Part shown: piece by piece, positions 43,412-52,121 of the stretch
Position numbering within the stretch: position 1 is the stretch's first letter
Layout of the letters: each line of letters begins with the position of its first letter
Source: Faucicola sp902506215
GTDB lineage: Bacteria; Pseudomonadota; Gammaproteobacteria; Pseudomonadales; Moraxellaceae
Direction of reading: 5' to 3'
DNA length: 64,000 bases
NCBI GenBank assembly: GCA_016888885.1
Contig: CP069437.1
Coordinates: forward strand, 248,001 to 312,000
Program-made: the position numbers and the translations under genes
The notes under the pieces: model-generated
Seen by the model: the letters and a program-made list of their open reading frames with translations, nothing else
Database searches by the model: none
Told to the model about the DNA's origin: nothing

Positions 43412-43444
43412 AAAATAAGCCTTTTTGATAAAGGCTTATTTTTT
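43412..43444 (+). terminator. Hairpin between terC and yqhA that covers the yqhA ribosome binding site
   Basis: A 13-bp stem AAAATAAGCCTTT / AAAGGCTTATTTT with a 5-base loop ends in T residues that touch the ATG at 43445. The only Shine-Dalgarno-like sequence for yqhA, AAAGG at 43430-43434, is inside the 3' arm. Confidence 0.8.
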
Positions 43445-43924
43445 ATGATTGAAAAACTGTTTAAAAATAGCCGTTATTTGGTGTTTCTAACCATTATGGT
43501 CAGCTTAGTATCTTCGGTCACGCTTTATATGGCGTCCTTAAATATTATTTTTCATATACTCTCTGACTTTTTTACCAATCCCACCGTCAAACCGTTAGAT
43601 GGGCAAATTTTGGCGGTCAATCTATTAAAAACATTGGATATTTTACTCATTGCATTGAGTTTTCAAATGATTGCCATCGCCAATTATCGCTTATTTATTT
43701 CCAATAAATCTGCCCAAGAATCGCGGTTTCTCACCGTGCTAGGCATCAAAGATTTCCATGACTTAAAGATTAACTTGATGCAAGTGTCGATGATTATTTT
43801 AGTGATTATGTTTTTGGAGCAAGCGGTTGAAGGTGGCGCAAATATCAATACCTTTTTATATGGTGCATCCATTGCCATGGTTGTCATTGCGATGGTATGG
43901 GCGATTAAAAGCTTGCGCCATTAA
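43445..43924 (+). CDS. yqhA: YqhA family (UPF0114) membrane protein
   Basis: 159 residues with four hydrophobic segments (about 13-30, 58-80, 112-128, 137-153). The opening IEKLFKNSRYLVFLTIMVSLVSS, the central LDILLIALSFQMIAIANYRLFI and the AVEGG motif (about 125-129) are typical of the UPF0114/YqhA family, whose function is unknown. The ATG at 43445 directly abuts the T run of a hairpin, and the AAAGG ten bases upstream lies inside that hairpin. It follows terC in the same direction. Confidence 0.8.
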   Translation: MIEKLFKNSRYLVFLTIMVSLVSSVTLYMASLNIIFHILSDFFTNPTVKPLDGQILAVNLLKTLDILLIALSFQMIAIANYRLFISNKSAQESRFLTVLGIKDFHDLKINLMQVSMIILVIMFLEQAVEGGANINTFLYGASIAMVVIAMVWAIKSLRH

Positions 43925-44000
43925 TCGGCAAATCCTTGCTTAGTCACCAATTTGGTTGCCTATTAAACGGCTTTTGGCTGAGCAAGCTTATCTTCTAAAA

Positions 44001-44026
44001 TTAAAAGACTCACTGATGGGTGAGCC
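44001..44026 (-). terminator. Terminator of argD
   Basis: On the minus strand GGCTCAC / GTGAGTC (one G-T pair) with a 6-base loop, followed by TTTTAATTTT; the stem begins at the stop codon. Confidence 0.6.
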
Positions 44027-45213
44027 TAATACAGGGCTGATTGGATAAGGTGAATAAGGCGCTCACCGATTTGGACGGTTTCATCGGCACTCATGTTAAG
44101 CGGTGGCAATAAACGAATGGCATTACCGCCTGCCACATTGATGATTAGATGATGATTATCACGCGCTTTATCGACCAAGCTATCAAATGCAATGCCGCGA
44201 TCTTGTGGCATCACCACCCCTAGCATCATGCCTTTTCCGCGTACAGTAACCCCTTGGCTACCCAGCTCGCTGGTGATTTGCTCAATCAATGCTGCGCTAT
44301 TGCTTAGAGTAGTTGCCATCATATTTTCATCATCAATGACATCAATCACTTCACTAACCACACGGCAAGCAAGCGGCGTACCACCATACGTTGAACCGTG
44401 CGAGCCATAACTAAAAATATCATTGGCTTTTGCCGTGGTCATGCACGCACCCACAGGAAAACCATTCCCCAACCCTTTTGCTGTGGTCAAAATATCAGGT
44501 TTGATGGAGGAATATTGATAAGCAAAGTATCGCCCCGTACGACCATTGCCTGTTTGTACCTCATCTAAAATCATTAGTAAGTCATGGTCATCACAAACTT
44601 TGCGAACTTGGGTTAAAAAATCAAAGCCATTGGCAGCAGTATTGACGCCACTTTCACCTTGGATAGGCTCAAGCATCACGGCGCAAACATTATCGTTATC
44701 GGCAATCGCTTGGCTAATCGCTTCAATATCCCCAAAAGGCACGCGAATAAAATCATCATCTAAGGTAAAAAATCCAGCTCTAGCCATTGGATTTGCGGTG
44801 GCGGATACGGTCAGTAGGGTGCGTCCATGAAACGATTTTTCCATCACAATCACTTTGGCTTGGGTTTGCCCACGATTTGATGCAAACAGTCGCGCCATTT
44901 TTAATGCCGCTTCGTTGGCCTCGGCACCGCTATTGGCAAAAAATACTTTATCCATGCCTGCGACTTGGCATAATTTTTCACCCGCGCGCTCTTGCCAATC
45001 AATACCAAAAAGATTGCTGGTATGCACAAGCGTTGCGGCTTGATCGGCAATCGCGGCAGTGACACGCGGATGACAGTGCCCCAGTCCACAGACAGCAATC
45101 CCTGTTAACGCATCCAAATACGGCGTTGCGTCAGCGGTATAAAGATAACTACCTTGACCTTTAACAAAGCTAATGGGCTGGCGTTTATAGGTGGGGAGTA
45201 AATAAGAGCTCAT
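44026..45213 (-). CDS. argD: Acetylornithine aminotransferase (class III PLP aminotransferase)
   Basis: ArgD converts N-acetylglutamate semialdehyde to N-acetylornithine in arginine synthesis and often also serves lysine synthesis. The 395 residues start at 45213 (MSSYLLPTYKRQ; AAGGA seven bases upstream). Motifs: GIAVCGLGHCHP (about 41-52), FFANSGAEANEAALKMAR (about 93-110), the PLP-phosphate and ring contacts in LILDEVQTGNGRTG (about 212-225) and the PLP lysine in TTAKGLGNGFPVGA (about 244-257). argD specificity is inferred from overall resemblance; succinylornithine or GABA aminotransferases are related. Confidence 0.88.
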   Translation of the reverse strand: MSSYLLPTYKRQPISFVKGQGSYLYTADATPYLDALTGIAVCGLGHCHPRVTAAIADQAATLVHTSNLFGIDWQERAGEKLCQVAGMDKVFFANSGAEANEAALKMARLFASNRGQTQAKVIVMEKSFHGRTLLTVSATANPMARAGFFTLDDDFIRVPFGDIEAISQAIADNDNVCAVMLEPIQGESGVNTAANGFDFLTQVRKVCDDHDLLMILDEVQTGNGRTGRYFAYQYSSIKPDILTTAKGLGNGFPVGACMTTAKANDIFSYGSHGSTYGGTPLACRVVSEVIDVIDDENMMATTLSNSAALIEQITSELGSQGVTVRGKGMMLGVVMPQDRGIAFDSLVDKARDNHHLIINVAGGNAIRLLPPLNMSADETVQIGERLIHLIQSALY

Positions 45214-45226
45214 GGGGATTCCTTTA

Positions 45227-45268
45227 ATCATAGTCAGCGAATCATAGTCAGCGAGTCATAGCTAGCGC
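45227..45268 (+). repeat. 14-bp tandem repeat, three copies, upstream of argD
   Basis: ATCATAGTCAGCGA occurs at 45227 and 45241 and a variant GTCATAGCTAGCGC at 45255, in the short gap between yacG and argD. Confidence 0.85.
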
Positions 45269-45292
45269 AATCACTAACCAATCAAATCTACG

Positions 45293-45505
45293 TTATTTAA
45301 AAGCGTCTAATTCGTCACTAAACGGGGTGTCTTCTGCACCGACTTTATAGTCCTCATTCGCCCATGCGCCTAAATCAATGAGCTTACAGCGCGCACTGCA
45401 AAATGGCTTGGTGGGATTATCTGCCCAAACGGTAGGTTTGCCGCAGCGCGGACAGGGGTAAGTTTTGACTGGTGCATTTGATGGGGTGTGCTCGGTTTTA
45501 GACAT
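45293..45505 (-). CDS. yacG: DNA gyrase inhibitor YacG (zinc-binding)
   Basis: YacG is a small zinc protein that inhibits GyrB. From ATG 45505 it has 70 residues with the four zinc cysteines in CPRCGKPTVW (about 15-24) and PFCSARCKLIDLGAWANE (about 32-49), the exact family pattern, then an acidic tail. A longer version starting at ATG 45550 adds 15 residues; it has AAGGA 13 bases upstream, while the shorter start has no obvious Shine-Dalgarno sequence. The shorter form is preferred because family members begin just before the first zinc finger. argD follows on the same strand. Confidence 0.85.
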   Translation of the reverse strand: MSKTEHTPSNAPVKTYPCPRCGKPTVWADNPTKPFCSARCKLIDLGAWANEDYKVGAEDTPFSDELDAFK

Positions 45506-45595
45506 AAACAAAAGGTATTCTGAAAAATGGTGTATCGGATTATTTGCCATAGTATACTATAAATCCTTTTTTTTGGGCGAATCAAGCGACTGTTC

Positions 45596-46234
45596 ATGCT
45601 AAGTCATCAATTTACCAGACCGTTTCAACCCGATCGTATCCGTCATCCCAGAGATTTTCAGCCATTTGCCGCAACATTTTGGCAGCAACCCGCCATTTTT
45701 CTTGAAATCGGTGCAGGGAAAGGCAAGCATGCGCTGAGTTTTGCCAGCGATAATGCCAATGCCCATCTCATCGCGATTGAACGTACCGCAGAAAAATATC
45801 AAGCCATGCAAAAAATGGCGAATCAAGCGCAGTTGTCTAATTTAACGACTATTCATGCCGATGCCATTGCTTGGGTCACCCATGCTGTACCCGCGCAAAG
45901 CTTGTCAGGGGTTTTTATTCTTTACCCCAATCCAGAGCCGCATAATCCCAACCAACGCTGGCTTAACATGCCGTTTTTTGAATGGTTGCTGTCTCGGTTA
46001 AAACCAGATGGTGAGCTTATACTTGCCAGTAATATTGAAAGTTATATCGATGAAGCCGAGCTTAAAGCACTGACGGTTTGGCAAGTGCCGGTGGAGAAAA
46101 CCCAAGTACCCAATCATAGTGAACGCACGCATTTTGAGGTAAAATACCTAGCGCGTGGCGAGGCGTGTTGGCAACTGACCATAAAAAAACCGCATGGTTA
46201 TACCACACGGTTTGATGATTTTAAGTTACTTTAG
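45596..46234 (+). CDS. TrmB-like class I SAM-dependent methyltransferase
   Basis: 212 residues. The SAM-binding strand FLEIGAGKGKHALSFA (about 35-50) and the acidic end AIERTAEKYQAM (about 60-71) resemble TrmB, which makes m7G46 in tRNA. The middle reads VFILYPNPEPHNPNQRWLNMPFF (about 102-124), whereas canonical TrmB has F-P-D-P-W-x-K-K-R-H-x-K-R-R: the catalytic Asp is replaced by Asn and the basic run is missing. It may be a TrmB paralogue with altered activity. It is divergent from yacG and its last four bases overlap the convergent RDD gene. Confidence 0.65.
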   Translation: MLSHQFTRPFQPDRIRHPRDFQPFAATFWQQPAIFLEIGAGKGKHALSFASDNANAHLIAIERTAEKYQAMQKMANQAQLSNLTTIHADAIAWVTHAVPAQSLSGVFILYPNPEPHNPNQRWLNMPFFEWLLSRLKPDGELILASNIESYIDEAELKALTVWQVPVEKTQVPNHSERTHFEVKYLARGEACWQLTIKKPHGYTTRFDDFKLL

Positions 46235-47175
46235 TCAGGTTTTAACGCTAGGGGCGTGGTTTGGGTGTCATCGGCACGTACCACATAAGTTTTGGCGATT
46301 TTATCATGTAGGCTTAATCGCTCTTTGCTGGTGAGCATCATGACCAAATCAATGACTAACACAACCAAACCAAAAATCGATAAAGAGTAAGCCAATGTGG
46401 TAAATAACCCACGCATAATAATTAAGTTAAAAAATCCAGGAATGGCATTGGATTGGCGATCCAAAATACGTATGCCCATTATCATCTTACCGATAGTCTG
46501 ACCACGGCGCATCAATAATAGGACTTGCGCAATCATTAAACCCCATACCAAAATATTGGTCAACAACAATATATGCTCAGGTAACGCTGACATGAGTTCC
46601 ATCTGCTGGGCAGAGGTCAATCGGGTTTGTCCGGCTTCTGCCCATTTGAGCAATTTATCAAAATTTGGGCTGTTATATAGGGAGATGAACAGGGGCGACG
46701 ACGCCAATACCATAAGCAGGGTATCTACTAATTTTGCTGCGATACGACTACCGATGCTGGCAAGGTCTAACTGTTTTTTGGCATGGGCAACGTCTTGGTT
46801 CGAGCCAAGTTTTTTGGTCAATGTGACCTTGGTAGGGTTAGGGGATTTGTGCGGGTTATTCGCTGAATACCGATCCCAAACATTCTCAGCGTCGTCTGAA
46901 GGCGATATAGGATTAGGCGTGTTGTTAATAATATAATCTGCTTCATCAGAAGCGGGCTGCTCACGTTGGTGGGTATCGACTGGCAGGCTTTCATCTATCG
47001 TTGGACGATAAAAAAATTGCCCATCCGTCATCGCATTGACTGTGTTCCAGTTATCCATCCCTTGATGCCACATCAAATCAGTGAGTAACACTTGCCCTGT
47101 CGCAAGCATTTGATTGAGTTGTTCAAGGGTATAAGGGCCGGCTTGCACATTGTTGCGAGCTAGAAAAATATGCAT
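46231..47175 (-). CDS. GYF_2/DUF4339 and RDD domain membrane protein
   Basis: 314 residues with two recognisable modules. Residues 1-60 form a GYF_2 domain (IFLARNNVQAGPYTLEQLNQML, ending with DLMWHQGMDNWNTVNA), thought to bind short proline or peptide motifs. A charged linker of about 75 residues follows. The C-terminal RDD domain (about 140-300; ASIGSRIAAKLVDTLLMVLAS, and RRGQTIGKMIMGIRILDR) has about four transmembrane segments. RDD proteins have been linked to ion exchange, but the role here is unknown. Confidence 0.82.
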   Translation of the reverse strand: MHIFLARNNVQAGPYTLEQLNQMLATGQVLLTDLMWHQGMDNWNTVNAMTDGQFFYRPTIDESLPVDTHQREQPASDEADYIINNTPNPISPSDDAENVWDRYSANNPHKSPNPTKVTLTKKLGSNQDVAHAKKQLDLASIGSRIAAKLVDTLLMVLASSPLFISLYNSPNFDKLLKWAEAGQTRLTSAQQMELMSALPEHILLLTNILVWGLMIAQVLLLMRRGQTIGKMIMGIRILDRQSNAIPGFFNLIIMRGLFTTLAYSLSIFGLVVLVIDLVMMLTSKERLSLHDKIAKTYVVRADDTQTTPLALKPD

Positions 47176-47342
47176 GTAATAACTCTACTTGTACTGGGTG
47201 GTAAAATTTGAATGACTGTATCTTATTATATGATGTTTTGCAACATCGTGCTAAAAATCGCTTATTATATCAAACAGGCGATGCAAAAAATCGCGCTAGG
47301 CTGAAGTAAGCTCATATTTTTGGTTAACCCTACGATTATTTT

Positions 47343-47361
47343 TCTTATTCTTATTCTTATA
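47343..47361 (+). repeat. Hexanucleotide repeat upstream of the DUF3025 gene
   Basis: TCTTAT is repeated three times (47343-47360) about 17 bases before the start codon. Confidence 0.7.
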
Positions 47362-47377
47362 TTGTCAGATTGTATTT

Positions 47378-48307
47378 ATGTCAACGATTCATCCCACCAA
47401 CGCCATCATTGATTTTGATAAACCTTGGTATCACTATTTGACTTATTTTGCTGAGCTTGACGCAAAACACAGTCAGGCAACACATGGTCATGCCCCTGCT
47501 ATCAATGCTATCAATGCCATCAATATTGTTGAAAAATTGAATGCTGGTTTGGATAGATTCGAGGATGTAAACGCCAGCCGTATAGCCAATTTTGAAAAAT
47601 TACCGATTCGCTTTGTTGAGCAAGCATGTCTGCCTGAGGGTGAGGCTTATGAGAGTTTTATTGCCAACACAGGGAAAATTCCAACCCGTGACAATCACCA
47701 TGATTTGCTTAATGGTTTAATTTGGCTGAATTTTCCGCAGTCCAAAGCGGTATTTAATGAACTCCATGCCAAAGATATTTTGCGACATGGTATTCATAAC
47801 GCCAGAACAGCGCTGCGTAATGCGTTAACCGTATTTGATGAAAATGGCGGCATTGTAGTGAGTTCAGATAAACTATTGCTTGAACAGTTACAAGCCTTTA
47901 AATGGCAGGCGGCTTTAGTCACTCATAGAGCAAATTGGTTGGCTCAACATCGTACCATTGCCTTTTTTCCATTTGGTCATGCCCTGCTTGAAAAATTGCT
48001 TAACCCAAGAAAAAATATCACCAGTCATACCTTGCTGATTTTAGTAGATGAGGGTTGGTTTGCGCAGTCTATAGACAGTCAGAAAAACCAGCTTGATACG
48101 GCAATCGCTAAGCTATTTCGAGAGCTAGCGATGCCAGATTTGGCGGGTAATGCAGTTAAGCTATCATCCAAAAGTTTTCAGCCGTTACCTGTGATGGGTA
48201 TCCCTGGCTATAGTGCTGACAATGTGATACCCGCATTTTATCAAGATGAGGCTGTTTTTAGGCATCCAAGAGCGTTCAGCGCGCCTATTTTTCCATTACA
48301 TGACTGA
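47378..48307 (+). CDS. DUF3025 family protein
   Basis: 309 residues, cytoplasmic by appearance. The segment IPTRDNHHDLLNGLIWLNFP (about 109-128) is the diagnostic core of the DUF3025 family, and RTALRNALTVFDENGG (about 147-162) and LDEGWF-like VDEGWF (about 226-231) are further conserved blocks. The family is widespread in beta- and gammaproteobacteria and has no established biochemical role. The gene stands alone; the ATG at 47378 lacks a good Shine-Dalgarno sequence. Confidence 0.8.
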   Translation: MSTIHPTNAIIDFDKPWYHYLTYFAELDAKHSQATHGHAPAINAINAINIVEKLNAGLDRFEDVNASRIANFEKLPIRFVEQACLPEGEAYESFIANTGKIPTRDNHHDLLNGLIWLNFPQSKAVFNELHAKDILRHGIHNARTALRNALTVFDENGGIVVSSDKLLLEQLQAFKWQAALVTHRANWLAQHRTIAFFPFGHALLEKLLNPRKNITSHTLLILVDEGWFAQSIDSQKNQLDTAIAKLFRELAMPDLAGNAVKLSSKSFQPLPVMGIPGYSADNVIPAFYQDEAVFRHPRAFSAPIFPLHD

Positions 48308-48472
48308 TAAGTGAACAGACAATTTATAACCGTGGTTGGGGTGATTACCCAGTCTATGAATGTTGCTTGATAAAAGCCGGTTAATCCGTTAGTATTAAAG
48401 CAATCTTTAATTCATCCAGTCGCATTTATTGATAACAGTCATGATTACTAATAAAAATATTGGAGCATCGGC

Positions 48473-48757
48473 ATGACCACCAAAGTCGTCAAAATCGATA
48501 ATAAAGTTCGTATGATTACAGGTAAATTAGCCCCACATCTTGAAATTCAATGGGAACATTATACCTTAGCAGAATTGCAATCATTGCTTGAGAGGGTGGT
48601 TCGTTTTGAAATTGAGCACAACTTTCGGCGTCATAAAGATTATAAAGATAGCAAAGGCGCTAACATTCAAGTATTTAATGATGCCAATGAACTTAAAGTC
48701 ACAAGTTTAAAAGATGAGTTACTCATCATCCGCGATATCCAAATCGATTCACAATAA
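48473..48757 (+). CDS. Hypothetical small protein
   Basis: 94 residues, not recognised. It has no signal peptide, membrane segment or cysteine. A predicted helix (YTLAELQSLLERVVRFEIEHNFRRHKDYKD, from about 30) is followed by short strands (ANIQVFND, ELKVTSLKDELLIIRDIQI). ATG 48473 has GGAG six to seven bases upstream and a good terminator follows, which argues for a real gene. Codon use resembles the neighbours. Confidence 0.65.
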   Translation: MTTKVVKIDNKVRMITGKLAPHLEIQWEHYTLAELQSLLERVVRFEIEHNFRRHKDYKDSKGANIQVFNDANELKVTSLKDELLIIRDIQIDSQ

Positions 48758-48778
48758 CTATGAATCCGCGAATCAATC

Positions 48779-48808
48779 AAAATCCAAGCCGAATGACTTG
48801 GATTTTTT
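48779..48808 (+). terminator. Terminator of the 94-residue gene
   Basis: AAAATCCAAG / CTTGGATTTT stem with an 8-base loop and a run of T residues. Confidence 0.85.
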
Positions 48809-48920
48809 TACGTTTTAGATTTTTTCGTCATCTCGTTGGTGATTGTTGAAGCAAAGTATCACGCTAAACGCTCAATGATTGGCATTGATAAAAAAATAAT
48901 CGATAGCCGTTTAAGCATGG

Positions 48921-48926
48921 TATAAT
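48921..48926 (+). promoter_or_regulatory. Candidate -10 element of mnmG
   Basis: A consensus TATAAT; transcription from it would start near 48933, which rules out the TTG at 48926 as a start codon and leaves ATG 48953 or 48965. No matching -35 was found at 16-18 bases. Confidence 0.4.
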
Positions 48927-48964
48927 TGTCAGTTTTTATTGACAAGCGAATCATGGGTGACACG

Positions 48965-50851
48965 ATGAAATACCCTAAAATCTACGACGTAATTGTGATT
49001 GGTGGCGGTCATGCTGGCACAGAAGCGGCGCTAGCGGCTGCGCGCATGGGTCAGCAGACGCTGTTATTGACACATAATATCGAAACTTTGGGACAGATGA
49101 GCTGTAATCCTGCGATTGGCGGGATTGGCAAGTCGCATTTGGTGCGTGAAGTCGATGCGTTGGGCGGCGCTATGGCGCTTGCCACCGACAAAGCAGGGAT
49201 TCAGTTTCGTGTGTTAAATAGCCGTAAAGGTGCCGCTGTCCGTGCCACACGCGCACAAGCCGACCGTGTTTTGTATAAAGCGGCGATTCGTTATACCTTA
49301 GAGAATCAGCCAAACTTGGATATTTTCCAACAAGCGGCGGATGATATTTTGGTTGAAAACGGCAAAGCGGTAGCCGTGGTTACCCAATCAGGGATTGAAT
49401 TTGCTTGCGGCGCAGTGGTGTTGACCTCTGGCACTTTTTTAGGTGGTACTATTCATATTGGACTAGAAAACCACAAAGGTGGACGTGCAGGCGATCCGCC
49501 TTCTATCCGTTTGGCGGATAGATTGCGTGAACTCAAGCTACCGGTTGGACGTTTAAAAACTGGTACGCCCCCACGCATTGATGCGCGCACAGTGGATTTT
49601 AGTGTCATGACCGTGCAGCCAGGGGATACACCACTGCCAGTCATGTCATATTTGGGCGATGTGTCCATGCATCCGCGCCAAATCAACTGCTATATCACCC
49701 ATACCAATGAACGCACCCATGACATTATCCGCAGCGGGCTGGATCGCTCACCCATGTATTCAGGCGTGATTGAAGGCATTGGTCCCCGTTATTGCCCATC
49801 GATTGAAGATAAAATTCATCGATTTGCTGATAAAGACAGCCATCAGATTTTTATTGAGCCTGAAGGGTTGACCACCCATGAGCTTTATCCCAATGGAATT
49901 TCAACCAGTCTGCCATTTGATATCCAGTTGGCTCTGGTACGCTCCATGAAAGGGCTGGAAAATGCGCACATCTTGCGTCCTGGCTACGCGATTGAATACG
50001 ATTATTTTGACCCACAAAATCTTAAACCAAGCCTTGAAACTAAATCCATTGATAACCTATTTTTTGCCGGTCAAATCAATGGAACCACAGGGTATGAAGA
50101 AGCCGCTGCGCAAGGTATCTTAGCTGGGTTAAATGCCGCGCGTCGCACCCAAGGACTGGATGCTTGGACACCGCGCCGCGACCAAGCTTATATCGGTGTG
50201 TTGGTAGATGATCTCATCACCAATGGTACCAAAGAGCCGTACCGTATGTTTACCAGTCGCGCCGAATACCGTCTGCTGCTGCGTGAAGACAATGCCGATC
50301 AACGCTTGACAGAAATTGGACGTGACTTAGGACTGGTGGACGATGCGCGCTGGCAAGTGTATAGCGATAAAATGACAGCGATTGAGCAAGAAACCGCACG
50401 TTTACGCTCGCTTTGGGCAACGCCTACTAATACGCTGGGTCAATCATTTATCGATAAAACCGGTGAAGTACTGACCAAAGAGAATAACGCGCTTGATTTG
50501 TTAAAACGTCCAAACGTGTCATTTGATGATATTAGCGAATTGACCCAATCTCCCGTGTCTGCTGAAGTGGGTGAGCAAATTGAAATTGGTGTCAAATACG
50601 CCGGTTATATCGATCGTCAGCAAGTTGAAATCGGTCAGATGAAAAAACTTGAACACACGCTGATTCCAGAAGATTTTACTTATCATGATATCTCTGGGCT
50701 TTCCAATGAAATCGTGCAAAAACTTGAAAAAGTGCGCCCAACCACACTTGCCCAAGCCAGTCGCATTAGTGGTGTCACGCCAGCTGCGGTACAGCTTTTG
50801 GCCATGATGATTAAAAAGAGCAAAAAAGCGCGTGAAGTGCTAAGCTCTTAA
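48965..50851 (+). CDS. mnmG: tRNA uridine-5-carboxymethylaminomethyl modification enzyme MnmG
   Basis: With MnmE, MnmG makes cmnm5U34 in several tRNAs using FAD. From ATG 48965 it has 628 residues, matching E. coli (629). Seen: the FAD motif VIVIGGGHAGTEAALAAARMG (about 8-28), NPAIGGIGKSHLVREVDALGG (about 50-70), SGTFLGGTIHIG (about 155-166), the cysteine region PRYCPSIEDKIHRFADK (about 276-292) and the C-terminal helical domain (GVTPAAVQLLAMMIKK). ATG 48953 is a possible alternative start. The gene ends in a terminator that is followed at once by the TnpB element. Confidence 0.95.
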   Translation: MKYPKIYDVIVIGGGHAGTEAALAAARMGQQTLLLTHNIETLGQMSCNPAIGGIGKSHLVREVDALGGAMALATDKAGIQFRVLNSRKGAAVRATRAQADRVLYKAAIRYTLENQPNLDIFQQAADDILVENGKAVAVVTQSGIEFACGAVVLTSGTFLGGTIHIGLENHKGGRAGDPPSIRLADRLRELKLPVGRLKTGTPPRIDARTVDFSVMTVQPGDTPLPVMSYLGDVSMHPRQINCYITHTNERTHDIIRSGLDRSPMYSGVIEGIGPRYCPSIEDKIHRFADKDSHQIFIEPEGLTTHELYPNGISTSLPFDIQLALVRSMKGLENAHILRPGYAIEYDYFDPQNLKPSLETKSIDNLFFAGQINGTTGYEEAAAQGILAGLNAARRTQGLDAWTPRRDQAYIGVLVDDLITNGTKEPYRMFTSRAEYRLLLREDNADQRLTEIGRDLGLVDDARWQVYSDKMTAIEQETARLRSLWATPTNTLGQSFIDKTGEVLTKENNALDLLKRPNVSFDDISELTQSPVSAEVGEQIEIGVKYAGYIDRQQVEIGQMKKLEHTLIPEDFTYHDISGLSNEIVQKLEKVRPTTLAQASRISGVTPAAVQLLAMMIKKSKKAREVLSS

Positions 50852-50869
50852 CTTTAAGCCATGCTACAT

Positions 50870-50910
50870 AAGTCCCATGGTATTGGTATGTGCCAAACTT
50901 GGGACTTTTT
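50870..50910 (+). terminator. Terminator of mnmG
   Basis: AAGTCCCA (50870-50877) pairs with TGGGACTT (50900-50907), with inner TTGG/CCAA pairing, followed by TTTTTT. Confidence 0.85.
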
Positions 50911-50918
50911 TATCCTCT

Positions 50919-50962
50919 GTTGCCGTAAAACCACCGACTTCAGGCGGTGGATATAAGGCAAC
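50919..50962 (+). other. Left-end structured DNA/RNA of the TnpB element
   Basis: Two nested stems: outer GTTGCC with GGCAAC, inner CCACCG with CGGTGG. Subterminal hairpins of this kind are what Y1 transposases recognise at IS605-family ends. Confidence 0.7.
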
Positions 50963-51014
50963 TTAAGCAACCGTATTGACACATAAAAAATATAAAATAT
51001 GTTAGAATAACCCT

Positions 51015-52121
51015 ATGAAAACACTCAAGCTACGCATACGAGATAAACACACAGACCAATTAAACCGCCTAAGCGGTTTGGTCAATTTCGTGTGGAATTA
51101 TGTCAATGATTTGAGTTACAGACACCTACAAAAAACTGGCAAATTCTTTAGTGCTTATGACCTAAACGACTACACCAAAGGTAGCGGTGAGTTACTTGGT
51201 TTACATTCTCAAACTATTCAAGCCATCAATGAAACCCACACCAAGTCGCGTCGCCAATCCAAAAAAGCTAAATTGTCATGGCGAACCAACAACCCAAAAT
51301 CAAAGCGTAAAAGCTTGGGTTGGCTACCATTTAAACAATCTGCCATTAAGCATATTGCCACGCACCAAACAGGCAAAAAGGGCTTAAAATCCACCTTACA
51401 ACTAAGCCTAGCCAAAGGACAAAAGCTAATCATCGACCTATGGGACAGCTACAACCTATCGCTTTACCAAATCAACACACTAGAAATCGTCCAAGACAGC
51501 CGTAACCGTTGGTATGCCTGTATCACCGTCAAAGACTATCCCAAACAATCATGCGGTACAGGTAGCATTGGCGTTGACTTAGGCTTAAAAGACAGTGCTA
51601 CCACCTCAAAAGGCAATAAATTACAAATCAAACAAACGCTCAAATATGCCAAAGCATTAGCCACCGCCCAACGTGCCAAAAACAAACAGCGTGTCAAAGC
51701 GATCCATGCCAAAATCAAAAACACACGCCAAGACCTAATCCACAAATTCACCACCCAATTAGTCAAAGACAATGCCCTAATCGTGGTGGGTGATATTCAG
51801 AGTAATCAATTTAATAGTAAAAAAGGCAAACTAGCCAAATCGGTTTACGATGCAGGTTGGTTTGAACTCAAAAGGCAACTGACCTACAAATGCGAGAACG
51901 CAGGTTGTCGTTTTGAAATCGTATCAGAGCGATACACTACCCAAACTTGTTCGTGTTGCGGTCAAATAGACAGTAACAGTCCGAAAGGTAGAGCGGGGCT
52001 TGGAATAAGAGAATGGATATGTGCTTCGTGTGGCACATGGCATGATAGAGATATTAACGCCAGTCGGAACATTCTTGCGGTTGGGCTTAACCGTCTTGTA
52101 GAAGGAATCCCCGAACGATAG
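51015..52121 (+). CDS. tnpB: RNA-guided nuclease TnpB (IS605 OrfB family)
   Basis: TnpB proteins are omega-RNA-guided DNA endonucleases that protect the donor copy of the element. The 368 residues carry the N-terminal helix-turn-helix/OrfB region (LNRLSGLVNFVWNYVNDLSY, about 16-35), RuvC-I Asp188 in GVDLGLKDS, zinc-ribbon cysteines (TCSCCG near 311, CASCG near 335) and the RuvC-III Asp346 in HDRDINASRN. The RuvC-II position, normally E-D-L, reads VVGDIQS (residues 257-263), so the canonical Glu is absent; Glu305 in SERYTTQTC is a possible relocated residue, as in other members with a DAGW motif. ATG 51015. Confidence 0.9.
   Translation: MKTLKLRIRDKHTDQLNRLSGLVNFVWNYVNDLSYRHLQKTGKFFSAYDLNDYTKGSGELLGLHSQTIQAINETHTKSRRQSKKAKLSWRTNNPKSKRKSLGWLPFKQSAIKHIATHQTGKKGLKSTLQLSLAKGQKLIIDLWDSYNLSLYQINTLEIVQDSRNRWYACITVKDYPKQSCGTGSIGVDLGLKDSATTSKGNKLQIKQTLKYAKALATAQRAKNKQRVKAIHAKIKNTRQDLIHKFTTQLVKDNALIVVGDIQSNQFNSKKGKLAKSVYDAGWFELKRQLTYKCENAGCRFEIVSERYTTQTCSCCGQIDSNSPKGRAGLGIREWICASCGTWHDRDINASRNILAVGLNRLVEGIPER

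Noticed and set aside
47343..47361. Phase-variable hexanucleotide tract upstream of the DUF3025 gene
   Set aside because: Only three units, too few to expect frequent slippage.
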